A stretch of 26,145 nt of DNA from Acidobacteriota bacterium (GCA_020637335.1 JACJWC010000026.1:1-26145); one strand, 5' to 3'; positions 1 to 8,435 are shown, numbered from the stretch's first letter. Notes: generated by a model from the letters alone, not told the origin. Made by a program: numbers and translations.

Positions 1-55
1 CCAGAACGGCCAGGAACAAGACGACCAAGATAGTCATACGGCGGTTCTTGGTCAT
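1..55 (-). CDS. N-terminal fragment of the next secretion-operon gene (runs off the window)
   Basis: Only the first 18 codons are inside the window. They begin MTKNRRM and continue into a hydrophobic stretch (TILVVLFLAVL), which is a basic n-region followed by a signal peptide or membrane anchor. The ATG at 55-53 overlaps the stop of the PilO-like gene in an ATGA arrangement, so it is very likely co-translated with the operon. Position suggests a PilP- or secretin-like component, but 18 residues cannot show this; that part is inference from gene order alone. Confidence 0.6.
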   Translation of the reverse strand, partial: MTKNRRMTILVVLFLAVL

Positions 56-612
56 TGACTGGCCTCCTCAAAAAAGGTGGCCAGGCGGAATTTGGCCCGC
101 ACACTACCTTGAAACTGGTTGGAATCTTCCATTTCCAGTTGGGTGATCATGAGCAGGAGTGGGCTATTTTCCAAATCGCTTATAAATTTTCGCAGATCGG
201 CATACGGTCCTGCTGCCGGAAAATCGATGCGGTACAGCCCTAAATTCTGGTTGGCCAGCGGTTGAGAGGTGTATCGGACCTGGTCCAATTGGATGGAATG
301 CGCAGCAGCCAATTGGTGCAATAGCCGCGAAATTTCAATGATTCTTTCGTCTTTCTGGCGCAGGAACTCGTTGCGGAAACTGCTGATTTGTTTGCGGTTC
401 GTTTCGTAGGTGGTCAAAGTGGTCTGATAACTGTCGTGTTCCTTTTGCGTGCGTTGCAGGCTGAGCCGCGAGGTGTTTACGGTGCCCGATTGATCGGCGA
501 GGATGAGTTGTTCGTCCTGAACACCAAAAACGAAAATGCAGGCAGCCAGTAGGATGAGTCCTACGAAGAATAAGCTGAGGAAACGCGGGTTGTGTAGCCA
601 TTGCCTAACCAC
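52..612 (-). CDS. pilO: PilO-like inner-membrane assembly protein
   Basis: This is a 186-aa protein with a short cytoplasmic N-terminus, one membrane segment at about residues 11-30, a coiled-coil-prone stretch rich in Gln, Arg and Glu at about 45-100, and a C-terminal alpha/beta domain of the ferredoxin-like kind seen in PilO/GspM. PilO pairs with PilN to form the periplasmic alignment collar of type IV pili and related secretion systems. I start it at the GTG at 612-610, preceded by GGAGG with 5-nt spacing; an ATG at 648 is in frame but would overlap the upstream gene by 44 nt and lacks that site. It overlaps the PilN-like stop by a few bases and ends in ATGA with the next gene. Sequence conservation in this family is low, so the call rests on topology, length and neighbours. 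A GspM role is the alternative. Confidence 0.6.
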   Translation of the reverse strand: MVRQWLHNPRFLSLFFVGLILLAACIFVFGVQDEQLILADQSGTVNTSRLSLQRTQKEHDSYQTTLTTYETNRKQISSFRNEFLRQKDERIIEISRLLHQLAAAHSIQLDQVRYTSQPLANQNLGLYRIDFPAAGPYADLRKFISDLENSPLLLMITQLEMEDSNQFQGSVRAKFRLATFFEEASQ

Positions 613-1186
613 GGGAACCTCCGCGCTCAAATTGGAAGCGGATCTCAAATTGGATCAGGCCCTTGCCGGGTCCATAGGTTTCGACTTCAAAACGCACGGC
701 CCGAAAGGCGGGATCGGCTTGAAGCGATTGGACAAACCGCAGCTCGGCGTCTTTGTTGCGCGCTTCGGCGGCCAAGGCAAAGGCGACGCTCTCGGCTTCG
801 TTTTGCGGGGCTTCGCTGGATTGCAAGCGGACCAAGCGCACATCGTCATTGAGGTGGCGATTCAAGCCGTCCAGAATTTCGCCCCAATCGGCTTGGAAGG
901 CGGTTTGGATGGCGTGGAATTGTTCCACTTCGCGTTTGTACTGCTGTAGGTCCAGACTCTCGAGGCGGCGCAGGGTGCTGGCCATTTCAACCTGGAGCTC
1001 TGATTCGGATTGGGTCATGGCGCCGAGCTGGTGGTGCAGTGATTGATTGGTGTTGCGCAGGCTCAAATATTGGACCAGCACAAACAGGCAAAGCAAAAGG
1101 GCGCAAGCGTTTGCGATCCACCAGGCCATCAGCCGAGCATCGCGTTGGACAAAGGGTTTGAGCGCAAAGTTGATTGGAGCGCGCAT
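605..1186 (-). CDS. pilN: PilN-like inner-membrane assembly protein
   Basis: This 193-aa protein begins with the sequence INFALKPF, close to the INLL-type motif by which PilN binds PilM, followed by one membrane helix at about residues 22-40, a coiled coil at about 45-100, and a small C-terminal domain. That is the PilN architecture. The start is the ATG at 1186-1184, sharing one base with the stop of the PilM-like gene (TGATG). A longer in-frame extension to 1309 lies wholly inside the upstream gene and is not supported. In type IV pilus and MSHA-like systems PilN links cytoplasmic PilM to PilO in the periplasm. In type II secretion the same parts are fused in GspL; finding them as separate genes favours a pilus-like or MSHA-like machine. 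Confidence 0.65.
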   Translation of the reverse strand: MRAPINFALKPFVQRDARLMAWWIANACALLLCLFVLVQYLSLRNTNQSLHHQLGAMTQSESELQVEMASTLRRLESLDLQQYKREVEQFHAIQTAFQADWGEILDGLNRHLNDDVRLVRLQSSEAPQNEAESVAFALAAEARNKDAELRFVQSLQADPAFRAVRFEVETYGPGKGLIQFEIRFQFERGGSRG

Positions 1187-1953
1187 CAGCTGGCCCCCAG
1201 GCGGATTTGGATTAAGCGCTGGGCCCGCGTGCCGGATAGGGTCGGAGCCGACAGGGTCGGGAACCCGCGTTGAAAGGCTTGAGCCAGTTGGTCGGCATGA
1301 TGGTCCCACTGGCGGTCCAGGATCAGGAGTTGGGTTGATTTCCCCTCTGTTAAGGATTGGGCGGCCTGGGTTCCGTCAATTTGGACCAGGGTCTGAATAT
1401 CCAAATCGCCATTGGGCTCAAGCGGCAGGCGCCGCAGCCGGAACTGCTGCCATTCGCCTTTACTGCCCAATTCTGCAAAGATCCAAAAATCCTGAAAGAG
1501 CAGGATCAATGCTTGGTTCCACAGATGCGATTCGCGGCTGAGTTGATCAAAAACCCCACCAATCAGGCCACAGTGAATCCCTTTTTGTTCCAGGTTTTGG
1601 CACAGGCTCTGAACCCACGGTTTGGGTAACGTGAAGGTCAACCAATTCTCGCCGAGCAGAACGGCTTGCTGACGCGCCTGATCGGCTGGAAAAGGCAAGA
1701 ACTTTTTGGTTTTCCACAGGAGCCAGCCCGCCAGATCCCGGTTTTGGACCTGGGGATCTCGATCGACTTTTTGCGGCAGGAGCAGGTCCTCATCCAGCAG
1801 GAACCCTACTTGTTTTGGCAGTTCGGGCAAGGCGGCAAGGACTTGGTTGGGGTGGGGTAGGCCAGCGGGTTCCGACCAGCGGTATTCCCATTCGGGCTGG
1901 AGGTTGAAACTGCAGGTTGAACTGGTGATGATAAAAGTTGCGAGGTTTTTCAT
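1186..1953 (-). CDS. Divergent, short PilM-like cytoplasmic protein (probable)
   Basis: This 255-aa protein has no membrane segment or signal peptide. It lies between the assembly ATPase and the PilN-like gene, where PilM sits in pilus operons, three bases downstream of the ATPase stop. A stretch at about residues 74-95 (LAGWLLWKTKKFLPFPADQ) resembles the PilM segment containing the iPf motif. PilM is normally about 350 aa with an actin-like fold and recognisable phosphate motifs; I cannot see those motifs, and the protein is roughly 100 residues short. It may be a degenerate PilM/GspL cytoplasmic domain that has lost nucleotide binding. The functional call rests mostly on position. Confidence 0.45.
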   Translation of the reverse strand: MKNLATFIITSSTCSFNLQPEWEYRWSEPAGLPHPNQVLAALPELPKQVGFLLDEDLLLPQKVDRDPQVQNRDLAGWLLWKTKKFLPFPADQARQQAVLLGENWLTFTLPKPWVQSLCQNLEQKGIHCGLIGGVFDQLSRESHLWNQALILLFQDFWIFAELGSKGEWQQFRLRRLPLEPNGDLDIQTLVQIDGTQAAQSLTEGKSTQLLILDRQWDHHADQLAQAFQRGFPTLSAPTLSGTRAQRLIQIRLGAS

Positions 1954-1956
1954 GGG

Positions 1957-3525
1957 TTATTCGATAAAGGTGGCTTTGTTGATTTCGTGAAGGGTGGTTT
2001 CGCCGCTGAGGAACTTTTCTACCGCGGCCTCGCGCAAAAAACGCATTCCAGTGGCGTGGACCAACTGTTTGAGTTCGCGAAGGGGACGGCGTTCCAGAAT
2101 GGCTTGGCGAACTTCATCGGTGAGGATAAGGATTTCGGCGATAACCGTTCGACCGCGGTAGCCGGTACCGTGACAGGCCAAGCAGCCATGTCCGGCAAAA
2201 AGTTGGGCGTCAAGGAGTTGGTCGGGCTTGATGCCACTGATTTCCAATTCGCTGCGCGGGATTTCAATCGGTTTGCGGCAATGGTCGCAGATGAGTCGGA
2301 CCAGCCGTTGCGCGATGACGCAGTTCAGTGCTGAGACGAAGTTGTAAAGGTCCACGCCCATGTGCACAAAACGGCCGATCACATCCAAGACATTGTTGGC
2401 ATGAACGGTGGTGAAGACCAAATGCCCGGTCAGGGCGGATTGAATGGCGATTTGCGCGGTTTCATTGTCGCGGATCTCACCGACCATGATTTTGTCGGGG
2501 TCGTGGCGCAGAATCGATCGCAGGCCTCGGGCAAACGTTAAGCCCTTTTTCTCGTTGATCGGGATTTGAGTCACGCCTTGGAGTTGGTATTCAACGGGAT
2601 CTTCAATCGTTACGATTTTATCTTCTGAATTTTGAATCTCGGTCACGCAGGCGTAAAGCGAGGTGGTTTTGCCGCTCCCGGTAGGGCCGGTTACCAGAAC
2701 CATGCCGTAGGGTTCGTGAATGCACCGCCGCAATTCCTTAAGCACCTGACCGCGGAACCCGAGGATTTCCAGGTTCAAACTGCGGAAATTCTCGTGGGTG
2801 GACTCCTTGTCGAGGATACGGATCACCGCATCTTCACCGTGGATGGTCGGCATAATTGAAACGCGGAAATCGATGAAGCGGCCCTTGATCTTGAGTTTAA
2901 AACGACCGTCCTGGGGCACGCGTTTCTCGGCAATATCCAGTTGAGACATGACTTTGATACGCGAAATGATAGTGGCGTGGTGTTTTTTGTCGATCGGTTC
3001 CATGGCGGCAAAAAGAACGCCGTCGATGCGGTACTTGATCAAAACGTGTTGGGCAGCAGTTTCGATGTGAATGTCGCTGGCCCGTCGTTCCAACGCGTTG
3101 TAAAGGGTGGTATCGACCAATCGAACCAGCGGCGAACGATCACCAACCAATTTGTCGATGTCGATGACTTCATCGCTGTCCTCATCGGGCACGTACTGGA
3201 TGCGGAAATCGCTGGTCGCGTCCTGCAACACTTTTTGACTGCTCTGTGATTCTTTGAGAATAGCCTCAATTTTTTCTTTGGGCGCGAGCACGAGGGAGAT
3301 GCGGCGTCGTGCCAATAATTCCAGTTCTTCGACGTGGTTGATCAGTTCCGGATCGGAAAAGGCAATCTGGAGCTGGTTGCCGTAGGTGCCCAAGGGCAGG
3401 CACGTGAAGCGCAACATCCAATCTACGGGCATAAGACTGAGCAGAGCCCCTTCCAACTGGAAATTGCTCAAATCGGTATAGGGCACCTTTAAATGTTCGG
3501 CTTGGGTTTGTAGTTCGGTGGTCAT
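1957..3525 (-). CDS. gspE: GspE/PilB-family secretion/pilus assembly ATPase
   Basis: This 522-aa protein has the full set of GspE/PilB motifs: Walker A GPTGSGKTT at about 280-288, the Asp box TIEDPVEY at about 306-313, Walker B IMVGEIRD at about 346-353, and the His box around TGHLVFTTVHAN at about 366-377. Two CxxC pairs at about 413-416 and 448-451 form the zinc-binding tetracysteine element of assembly (not retraction) ATPases. The first 100 residues look like an MshEN-type N-terminal domain. It would hydrolyse ATP in the cytoplasm to drive pilin or pseudopilin polymerisation through the GspF/PilC platform. It lies 3 nt downstream of the platform gene. PilB or MshE are equally good names; sequence alone does not settle which system this is. 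No PilT-like retraction ATPase is in the window. Confidence 0.9.
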   Translation of the reverse strand: MTTELQTQAEHLKVPYTDLSNFQLEGALLSLMPVDWMLRFTCLPLGTYGNQLQIAFSDPELINHVEELELLARRRISLVLAPKEKIEAILKESQSSQKVLQDATSDFRIQYVPDEDSDEVIDIDKLVGDRSPLVRLVDTTLYNALERRASDIHIETAAQHVLIKYRIDGVLFAAMEPIDKKHHATIISRIKVMSQLDIAEKRVPQDGRFKLKIKGRFIDFRVSIMPTIHGEDAVIRILDKESTHENFRSLNLEILGFRGQVLKELRRCIHEPYGMVLVTGPTGSGKTTSLYACVTEIQNSEDKIVTIEDPVEYQLQGVTQIPINEKKGLTFARGLRSILRHDPDKIMVGEIRDNETAQIAIQSALTGHLVFTTVHANNVLDVIGRFVHMGVDLYNFVSALNCVIAQRLVRLICDHCRKPIEIPRSELEISGIKPDQLLDAQLFAGHGCLACHGTGYRGRTVIAEILILTDEVRQAILERRPLRELKQLVHATGMRFLREAAVEKFLSGETTLHEINKATFIE

Positions 3526-3528
3526 GGT

Positions 3529-4731
3529 TTAATTCCCCGCTACCAAATCGGCTGCGCCAAACATGGGCAGGTACATGGCCAGAACCAAAATGGCGATGGT
3601 CAAACCAACGCCCAAAAGGAAAAAGGGCGCCAGCACATTGGAAATGAGTTCGAGCAGATCTTCGGCCTGTTCTTCGCCGTTTTCGGCCAGATGTTCAAGC
3701 ATCTCATTTAGGGAGCCGGCCGACTCGCCGATGCGGATCATTTCCCCGACCAGCGGATCGAAGCCTTGGACCTTGGCCAAAGACGGTTCCAGCGCTTGGC
3801 CATCTAAAAGTGATGTGCGCGCTTCATGGACTTGCCGGCCCATCGCTTTGGAGGGCAAGGCGTCTGCGGTGATGGCAAGTGCTTCGGACAGCGGCGTGCC
3901 GCCGGTTAAGAGCAGGCGCAGGGTGCGCGCGAAAACGTTTTGGTTTTGGAGTCGCCAAAGTTTGCCCAGTAACGGTAAGCCCATCCAAGCCAGTTCCAAT
4001 CGGGTCTTCCCGGATTCGGTTCGCGCCATTAAAAGGACAGCCATTAGGCCAATCGACAAACCGATGGCCAGTAACCAGCCATTGGCGCGCACCCAATTGG
4101 AAAGCCCGATCACAAATTCGGTCAGGGCGGGCATTTCCTGTCCGCTTCCTTCATACAGTCCTGCGAATTGCGGCATGGCCCGGCCAAGGATGATGTAAAG
4201 CGCAAACATACCCACGACCAGCAGGAACAACGGGTAGGTCAACGCATTGCGGAACTTTTTGCGTGCGCGCTGCATGCGATCCTCTTGAACCAGGAAACGC
4301 TCAAGGACTTCTTCCAGGTTACCGGCCTGTTCGCCCGCGTATATCAGAGCGGGGTAATAGGGCGGGATGCGATGGGCATGATGGCTAAAAGCTTGTGAAA
4401 GCGGTTCACCGCGGGTCAGGTCAGAACGCACTTTTTCGACCAGAGTGCGCAACGGGCCTTCTTTCATGCGCCGCAAGAGCAGGTCCATGCCTTCCACAAT
4501 CGGCAGGCCCGAGCGGATCATGGACTTAAATTCGCGGTTGAAGAGCAGGAACTGACGGCGCGGGATGCGTTCGGATTTGAGGCTGGACCAGGAAAACTCA
4601 CGGCTGATACTGAATACAAAAAAGCCATCGTCCTGCAGGTTTTGTTTGACCGATGCGGAATCGGACCCGTGCAGGGTACGGGTCAGGATGGTTCCATTGG
4701 GATCGGCATACCGCACTTTAAAGCTGGTCAT
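3529..4731 (-). CDS. gspF: GspF/PilC-family inner-membrane platform protein
   Basis: This is a 400-aa polytopic protein with the two repeated T2SSF domains of GspF/PilC: about residues 60-190 and 265-390. The repeats share the pattern of a short hydrophobic helix, a GxPL segment (RSGLPIVEG and LTGGTPLSEA) and a GExxGxL motif (GEQAGNLEE and GESAGSLNE). Membrane segments lie at about 165-188, 215-237 and 362-388. The length matches the family. It forms the rotating inner-membrane platform acted on by the adjacent ATPase. Its start overlaps the end of the preceding unknown gene by 14 nt, so the unknown gene is probably co-translated. Whether it should be named pilC or gspF depends on the system and cannot be decided here. 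Confidence 0.88.
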   Translation of the reverse strand: MTSFKVRYADPNGTILTRTLHGSDSASVKQNLQDDGFFVFSISREFSWSSLKSERIPRRQFLLFNREFKSMIRSGLPIVEGMDLLLRRMKEGPLRTLVEKVRSDLTRGEPLSQAFSHHAHRIPPYYPALIYAGEQAGNLEEVLERFLVQEDRMQRARKKFRNALTYPLFLLVVGMFALYIILGRAMPQFAGLYEGSGQEMPALTEFVIGLSNWVRANGWLLAIGLSIGLMAVLLMARTESGKTRLELAWMGLPLLGKLWRLQNQNVFARTLRLLLTGGTPLSEALAITADALPSKAMGRQVHEARTSLLDGQALEPSLAKVQGFDPLVGEMIRIGESAGSLNEMLEHLAENGEEQAEDLLELISNVLAPFFLLGVGLTIAILVLAMYLPMFGAADLVAGN

Positions 4732-5275
4732 TTTCCACCGCGTAGAAGGTCATCGCCAGGAGGACGAGGTGTTCCGGCCCATCCTTGCCGAGACCGAGGT
4801 AAAAAGGCAACCCATTTTTTAGGACCACCCGGGTTTTCACCAGGATCGGGAAGGGCGCAGAAGCCTGGCGCACCATGAACGGATCGAATTGAAAAGTGGG
4901 TGGAAGGCTCTTGGGTCGGTTGGGGACCGTGTCGAGTTGGAACGGTCCCATCTGCCAACGGCGTGGAACGGCGCCTTTCAAGATTTCAATGGTGCCCGCC
5001 AGCTCTTCAAACTGGTCGTGCCGCAACAGGCCGCGAATGGAGGGATGCGGTTGCACCTGGGGATAACCTTCACCTGATGTGGATTGCGGGTCTGTAGCCC
5101 GTAACAGTTGCCAGTGGATATAGTCGTGGTTGAGTGTATTTTTGAGGTCGAGCAGGCAGGCATGCGCCGATAATCCCGTACTTTCATAACCTTGCGCGGT
5201 GTGGAGCCAGGACCCGACACAGCCGGGTGGGCGGTGATAAGAAATGACGCAGGCCCGATAGGGTTCAGAAATCAC
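4718..5275 (-). CDS. Unknown 185-aa protein in the secretion operon
   Basis: I do not recognise a family. The likely start is the GTG at 5275-5273, preceded by GAGGT with 5-nt spacing and overlapping the stop of the small upstream gene by 11 nt; an ATG at 5341 is in frame but lies deep in that gene. The protein has no signal peptide or membrane helix. It is mixed alpha/beta in appearance, with several Cys and His in the first third (RACVISYH, HACLLDL) and a C-terminal half rich in beta-type sequence (TRVVLKNGLPFYLGLG). It overlaps the platform gene by 14 nt, so it is probably made with the secretion machinery. It could be an accessory factor of that system or of the small Tat-like protein before it. 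Confidence 0.6.
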   Translation of the reverse strand: MISEPYRACVISYHRPPGCVGSWLHTAQGYESTGLSAHACLLDLKNTLNHDYIHWQLLRATDPQSTSGEGYPQVQPHPSIRGLLRHDQFEELAGTIEILKGAVPRRWQMGPFQLDTVPNRPKSLPPTFQFDPFMVRQASAPFPILVKTRVVLKNGLPFYLGLGKDGPEHLVLLAMTFYAVENDQL

Positions 5276-5486
5276 GCGTGACCTCAAAATAGACCAGGCT
5301 AACACCGTCTGGTGCGTGATATTCAAAGACGGGCTCGTCATAGGGCCGCTCAGAGGAGCGTTTCCAGGGCAAAACCAGACCTCCGAGTAGGAGGGTGGTT
5401 CCAGCGACCAGGAAGCGACGCCGGTTAACCCGCTCTTTGCGGATTTGGGCTAATACTTTGTCGGATAAGGGTTGCCAGTCGCTCAT
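5265..5486 (-). CDS. Small Tat-signal-like or single-pass membrane protein (73 aa)
   Basis: This 73-aa protein has an N-terminal amphipathic stretch, then NRRRFLVAGTTLLLGG at about residues 21-36. That is very close to a twin-arginine signal (RRxFL followed by a moderately hydrophobic h-region), but no clear cleavage site follows. About 35 residues remain after the hydrophobic segment. It may be exported by Tat, or simply be a single-pass protein with basic residues inside. The ATG at 5486 has an AGAGGA ribosome binding site. It is the first gene of the run that continues into the secretion operon and overlaps the unknown 185-aa gene by 11 nt. The function is unknown; the two overlapping unknown genes probably act together. 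Confidence 0.6.
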   Translation of the reverse strand: MSDWQPLSDKVLAQIRKERVNRRRFLVAGTTLLLGGLVLPWKRSSERPYDEPVFEYHAPDGVSLVYFEVTRDF

Positions 5487-5549
5487 GCTGTCCTCTTATC
5501 CCTGTCATACGCTGCGTTATGCGGGTGCGTCTAATTCAGGTAACAGCAG

Positions 5550-5852
5550 TTACAAAGTCCAGCCCAATACCGATTTGAAGAACCAGACCATCAAACAGAA
5601 AAGCGCACAAAGCACATGGATCCCCGTGGCAATAAAAAACCATTTGAAGCGAGGCATGTCGGGCCTGGGCTTGGTGAACAAACCGATCAGGGCCGCAATA
5701 CTTGAGAGCGGGCCAATGAGCATAAACACAACTAAAACGACAATGCCAGAGGCAGGGGGGTGGCCTGAACGCATGGTGCCAGCTGCGACCAAACACACCA
5801 GCAGCGCAAAAAGCACAATTAGTGCGCTGAGCGTAACAAACCAGAATTTCAT
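5550..5852 (-). CDS. Small integral membrane protein (100 aa, about 3 TM)
   Basis: The protein begins MKFWFVTLSALIVL at the ATG at 5852-5850, which overlaps the stop of the dioxygenase-like gene (ATGA). Three hydrophobic segments are visible at about residues 3-25, 36-58 and 72-97. The loop between the second and third contains TKPRPDMPRFK, a basic, presumably cytoplasmic loop. I recognise no family. The overlap with the upstream gene implies translational coupling, so it may be a membrane partner of that secreted protein, but nothing in the sequence demonstrates that. An in-frame extension upstream to 5903 is not supported because it would lie inside the previous gene. Confidence 0.65.
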   Translation of the reverse strand: MKFWFVTLSALIVLFALLVCLVAAGTMRSGHPPASGIVVLVVFMLIGPLSSIAALIGLFTKPRPDMPRFKWFFIATGIHVLCALFCLMVWFFKSVLGWTL

Positions 5853-6418
5853 GGATAGCCTGGAATATTCAAGCCCAACTGAATATCGCGGCTGACCTGC
5901 CAAGTCCCGTCTACTTTTTGGGGCATGCAGACGCCCAAGCCGCCGCGCGGGCTGCGTTTCGGGGTGGCCCCTTTGAGTTTTGGGTCATCGCTGAAAAGGA
6001 CATCGTCAATATAGTAGGTGGCCTTGTGGGGTTCGATGATGTGCATGTGGATGTGTTGCGGAATGGTGCTGTTGGGGTAGGCGGCCGGTCGAATCGTTTT
6101 GAATTCGTAAACCCCATTTGGATCTGTTTTTGCCCAGCCGCGCAAACGGCCATGCCGAGTCTCTGCTTTTGGGTATAAGCCTTGAGCATCGGTGTGATAA
6201 GCGTACACGATGATGCCAGCAGCGGGTTTGCCTTGGGCATCGAACACGGTTCCCCGCAGGATTAAGGGTTCGCCGGGCTCATCGGCGGGCGCAATGCGTA
6301 CGCTGGGCTCGAGCGATTCGGGCATGCCTTGAAAGACCAGATTGCAACCTTCACACGGGCCACCAACGATTGGCGCCTGACCCTGTCCCCACAAAACAAA
6401 TGCAATGAGGCAAAACAT
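5849..6418 (-). CDS. Secreted intradiol ring-cleavage dioxygenase-like protein
   Basis: This 189-aa protein has the fold signature of intradiol dioxygenases such as protocatechuate 3,4-dioxygenase: RGTVFDAQGKPAAG at about 55-68, a HGRLRGW segment at about 89-95, KTDPNGVYEFKTIRP at about 97-111, and AYP followed by QHIHMH at about 113-126. The four expected Fe(III) ligands can be assigned as Tyr82, Tyr114, His122 and His124. It starts with a short hydrophobic segment (MFCLIAFVLWGQGQA) suggesting export, although the n-region lacks a basic residue. An in-frame stop shortly upstream fixes the ATG, which has AAGGAA before it. Many secreted proteins of this family lack a known substrate; aromatic-ring cleavage is possible, but a non-catalytic, carbohydrate-binding or cell-surface role is also possible. 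Confidence 0.78.
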   Translation of the reverse strand: MFCLIAFVLWGQGQAPIVGGPCEGCNLVFQGMPESLEPSVRIAPADEPGEPLILRGTVFDAQGKPAAGIIVYAYHTDAQGLYPKAETRHGRLRGWAKTDPNGVYEFKTIRPAAYPNSTIPQHIHMHIIEPHKATYYIDDVLFSDDPKLKGATPKRSPRGGLGVCMPQKVDGTWQVSRDIQLGLNIPGYP

Positions 6419-6505
6419 ATTTGGATTCCTTAGCTATTAGTTAAGACATGTACGCTGGATCACCCAACAAGGTTCGTCAGGGTCCGAAAAAAGGCTGCCT
6501 GCAAA

Positions 6506-8044
6506 TCAAGGGTTTGGCCGTTTGGCCGTGGTCGGATCCTGGATGCGGGCAATTAAGTAGGGCCCAAACTCGTGTTTTTCCTCGGCCGTAGCCAAGAGGG
6601 CAAGGAATTCAGGTTGTTTCTGACTAAAATTCATGTTTGCGGCAATCCAATAGGTTTCGCGGGTCTGAAGTCTGGGATCCTGATAACTGGTGAAGTTCAA
6701 GCTATCGGGTAGCAGAAACTCAAGATCGGCTGCAGTTTGCCAACATTCAGTGACGAGCGGTTTTTCAATGAGATCAGCGTGGTCTTGAATGAATTGCTTC
6801 GCTTCCAGCATGGCAACGGTACGGTCCGCTGGCGCAAACCATTGGTGTTTAACCGCCCGAAAGGGGTAATCAATACGCTTCCAGCCTGCAGCCGAAAAAC
6901 AAAACAGAGCAACCAGGTAAAGGCCATGGTTGGGTGTTGCAACCCCGCGCATGAGCGGAACAACCATCAAAAAGAGGTAGGGAACCAGGGCAAAAATGAA
7001 ATAGCGCGGCCAACCGATCGAAAATACGAGCCAATAGCCAGCAAGAATCGCAAATAGCGCTGTTAAATAGAGATATAGGCGTCTGTGCTCATGCGAATTA
7101 ACCAGAAAATAACCCAGGAGAAGGGACAAAATGAGGGTATAGGTCGATAAATGAAAACTGGACCACAGGACTTCGCTCCGTTGCTCAAGAACGGTTCTTG
7201 GCGCGGACCAAAAGTTCGGCCCTACGCCATAGGTATGAATGAAGTGCAGGTAATTAGACCAATACTGGGCGTATGCAGATAAGCCCAGATCAATCGCCCG
7301 CCAGATTTCAACGAAGCAGGTTGGACCGGCAATCGCCAATACCAGAACCAAAAACTTATTAATAAAGATCTTACCTTTTTGGTCTGAAACAAAGCGCATC
7401 TCAAAGGCCCATGCGGCGATAATGATGGTTATAGCGATGCCGCTAATCAGCTTAATTTGCAGACTTAGGCCAAAAAAAAGACCAGCCAAACCTAGCGAAG
7501 CATGGTCCTTTGTGAGGAGCAGTAGCCCCAAAAGAATGCACAAGCAGGCCGGTATCTCGCCTAAAAGCGCGTACCACTGTTCCATGTGATAGGGGAAAAC
7601 AAAAAAAATAAGGCCCAGAAAACCACCGGCCATGATTGATAATCCGAAGGCGTGTGTCCTGCCTTTGAGTTGCCAGCCGATGGCCAGCACAAGCGCCAGA
7701 CAAACCGACCATTGGCAAAGGCCGGGCGCCCAGTAGGTGTTCCCAAACAGGCGAATGAAGAGCGCAGCTGGAATCAGGAGGCCCGGCCCGGTTCCGATTA
7801 AGGGATCGTGTTCAACCCAGCGAAACGCTGAGTCGGGTTGAAGAGTGGAACCATATTGACCGCTTAAAGCCAGGTTCTTGGCAACCATGGCAAAAAAGGA
7901 ATCATCGGCACAACCAACCCCATTGGAAAAGACCAGGATGAGAATGATTCCAAAAAAGGACAAGGTGACAGCGAGGGCCAAGAGCGGATCAGCGAATCTC
8001 AGCCATTTAGGTAGGCTGCTGCGGGGCGCTAGGTCAGCGGCCAT
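6506..8044 (-). CDS. GT39/ArnT-like polytopic membrane glycosyltransferase
   Basis: This 512-aa protein has about ten or more membrane helices and an early acidic motif, CADDSFFAMVAKNLALSG, at about residues 45-62. That matches the D-D/E motif and following helix in the first periplasmic loop of GT-C enzymes (PMT/ArnT, GT39). These transfer sugars from polyprenyl-phosphate donors to lipids or proteins at the periplasmic face. The C-terminal 100 residues form a soluble periplasmic domain. The ATG at 8044 overlaps the cupin stop by 11 nt; the start is not backed by a strong ribosome binding site, and a longer in-frame extension to 8290 lies entirely inside the cupin gene. The donor and acceptor cannot be read from sequence. 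Confidence 0.75.
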   Translation of the reverse strand: MAADLAPRSSLPKWLRFADPLLALAVTLSFFGIILILVFSNGVGCADDSFFAMVAKNLALSGQYGSTLQPDSAFRWVEHDPLIGTGPGLLIPAALFIRLFGNTYWAPGLCQWSVCLALVLAIGWQLKGRTHAFGLSIMAGGFLGLIFFVFPYHMEQWYALLGEIPACLCILLGLLLLTKDHASLGLAGLFFGLSLQIKLISGIAITIIIAAWAFEMRFVSDQKGKIFINKFLVLVLAIAGPTCFVEIWRAIDLGLSAYAQYWSNYLHFIHTYGVGPNFWSAPRTVLEQRSEVLWSSFHLSTYTLILSLLLGYFLVNSHEHRRLYLYLTALFAILAGYWLVFSIGWPRYFIFALVPYLFLMVVPLMRGVATPNHGLYLVALFCFSAAGWKRIDYPFRAVKHQWFAPADRTVAMLEAKQFIQDHADLIEKPLVTECWQTAADLEFLLPDSLNFTSYQDPRLQTRETYWIAANMNFSQKQPEFLALLATAEEKHEFGPYLIARIQDPTTAKRPNP

Positions 8045-8435
8045 GGTTGGCTGGCCGATGCTGGGTTCCTTCTCCGGCTGTAATAAAGAGAAGATGGCTA
8101 GGCTCAGCGACTTTGGCGGTGTGCCAGGTGCCTTGGGGTACACGCACAAATGCGCAGGGTTCATTGAGCAAGGTGGACTTGGGCAGGCCATCGATTTCCA
8201 TGATGAATTCGATTGAGCCGGATAAGAGGACCACCAATTCATCGCCGTTGGGGTGCATTTCCCATTGGTTCCAATCGTCGGAATACGCAAAGCTACTTAC
8301 CAAATACTCGTTGTGAAAATCGCCCAATTGTCCAGACCCGAGCCGTGCCCAAAAGGTCTCGTCTACCGGAAGGGGTTCCATGCAGGCATTGGGTTTGAGT
8401 CTGAGAAAGGTGCTGTTGAGCTGCGCTGCGGACAT
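8034..8435 (-). CDS. Single-domain cupin protein
   Basis: This 133-aa protein carries the two cupin motifs. The first is WEMHPNGDELVVLLSGSIEF at about 58-77, with His61 and Glu66 as metal-ligand candidates. The second is VPQGTWHTAKV at about 99-109, with His105. The ATG at 8435 follows GAGGG with suitable spacing; the frame is open further upstream to 8813, but that part lies across the divergent promoter region and has no coding character. Such small cupins range from sugar isomerases to metal-dependent enzymes and sensors. Its 11-nt overlap with the membrane glycosyltransferase gene suggests a linked role, perhaps sugar metabolism, but this is inference. Confidence 0.78.
   Translation of the reverse strand: MSAAQLNSTFLRLKPNACMEPLPVDETFWARLGSGQLGDFHNEYLVSSFAYSDDWNQWEMHPNGDELVVLLSGSIEFIMEIDGLPKSTLLNEPCAFVRVPQGTWHTAKVAEPSHLLFITAGEGTQHRPANHGR

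Noticed and set aside
8045..8290. Longer N-terminus for the membrane glycosyltransferase
   Set aside because: It lies entirely within the cupin gene in another frame and has no membrane or domain character.
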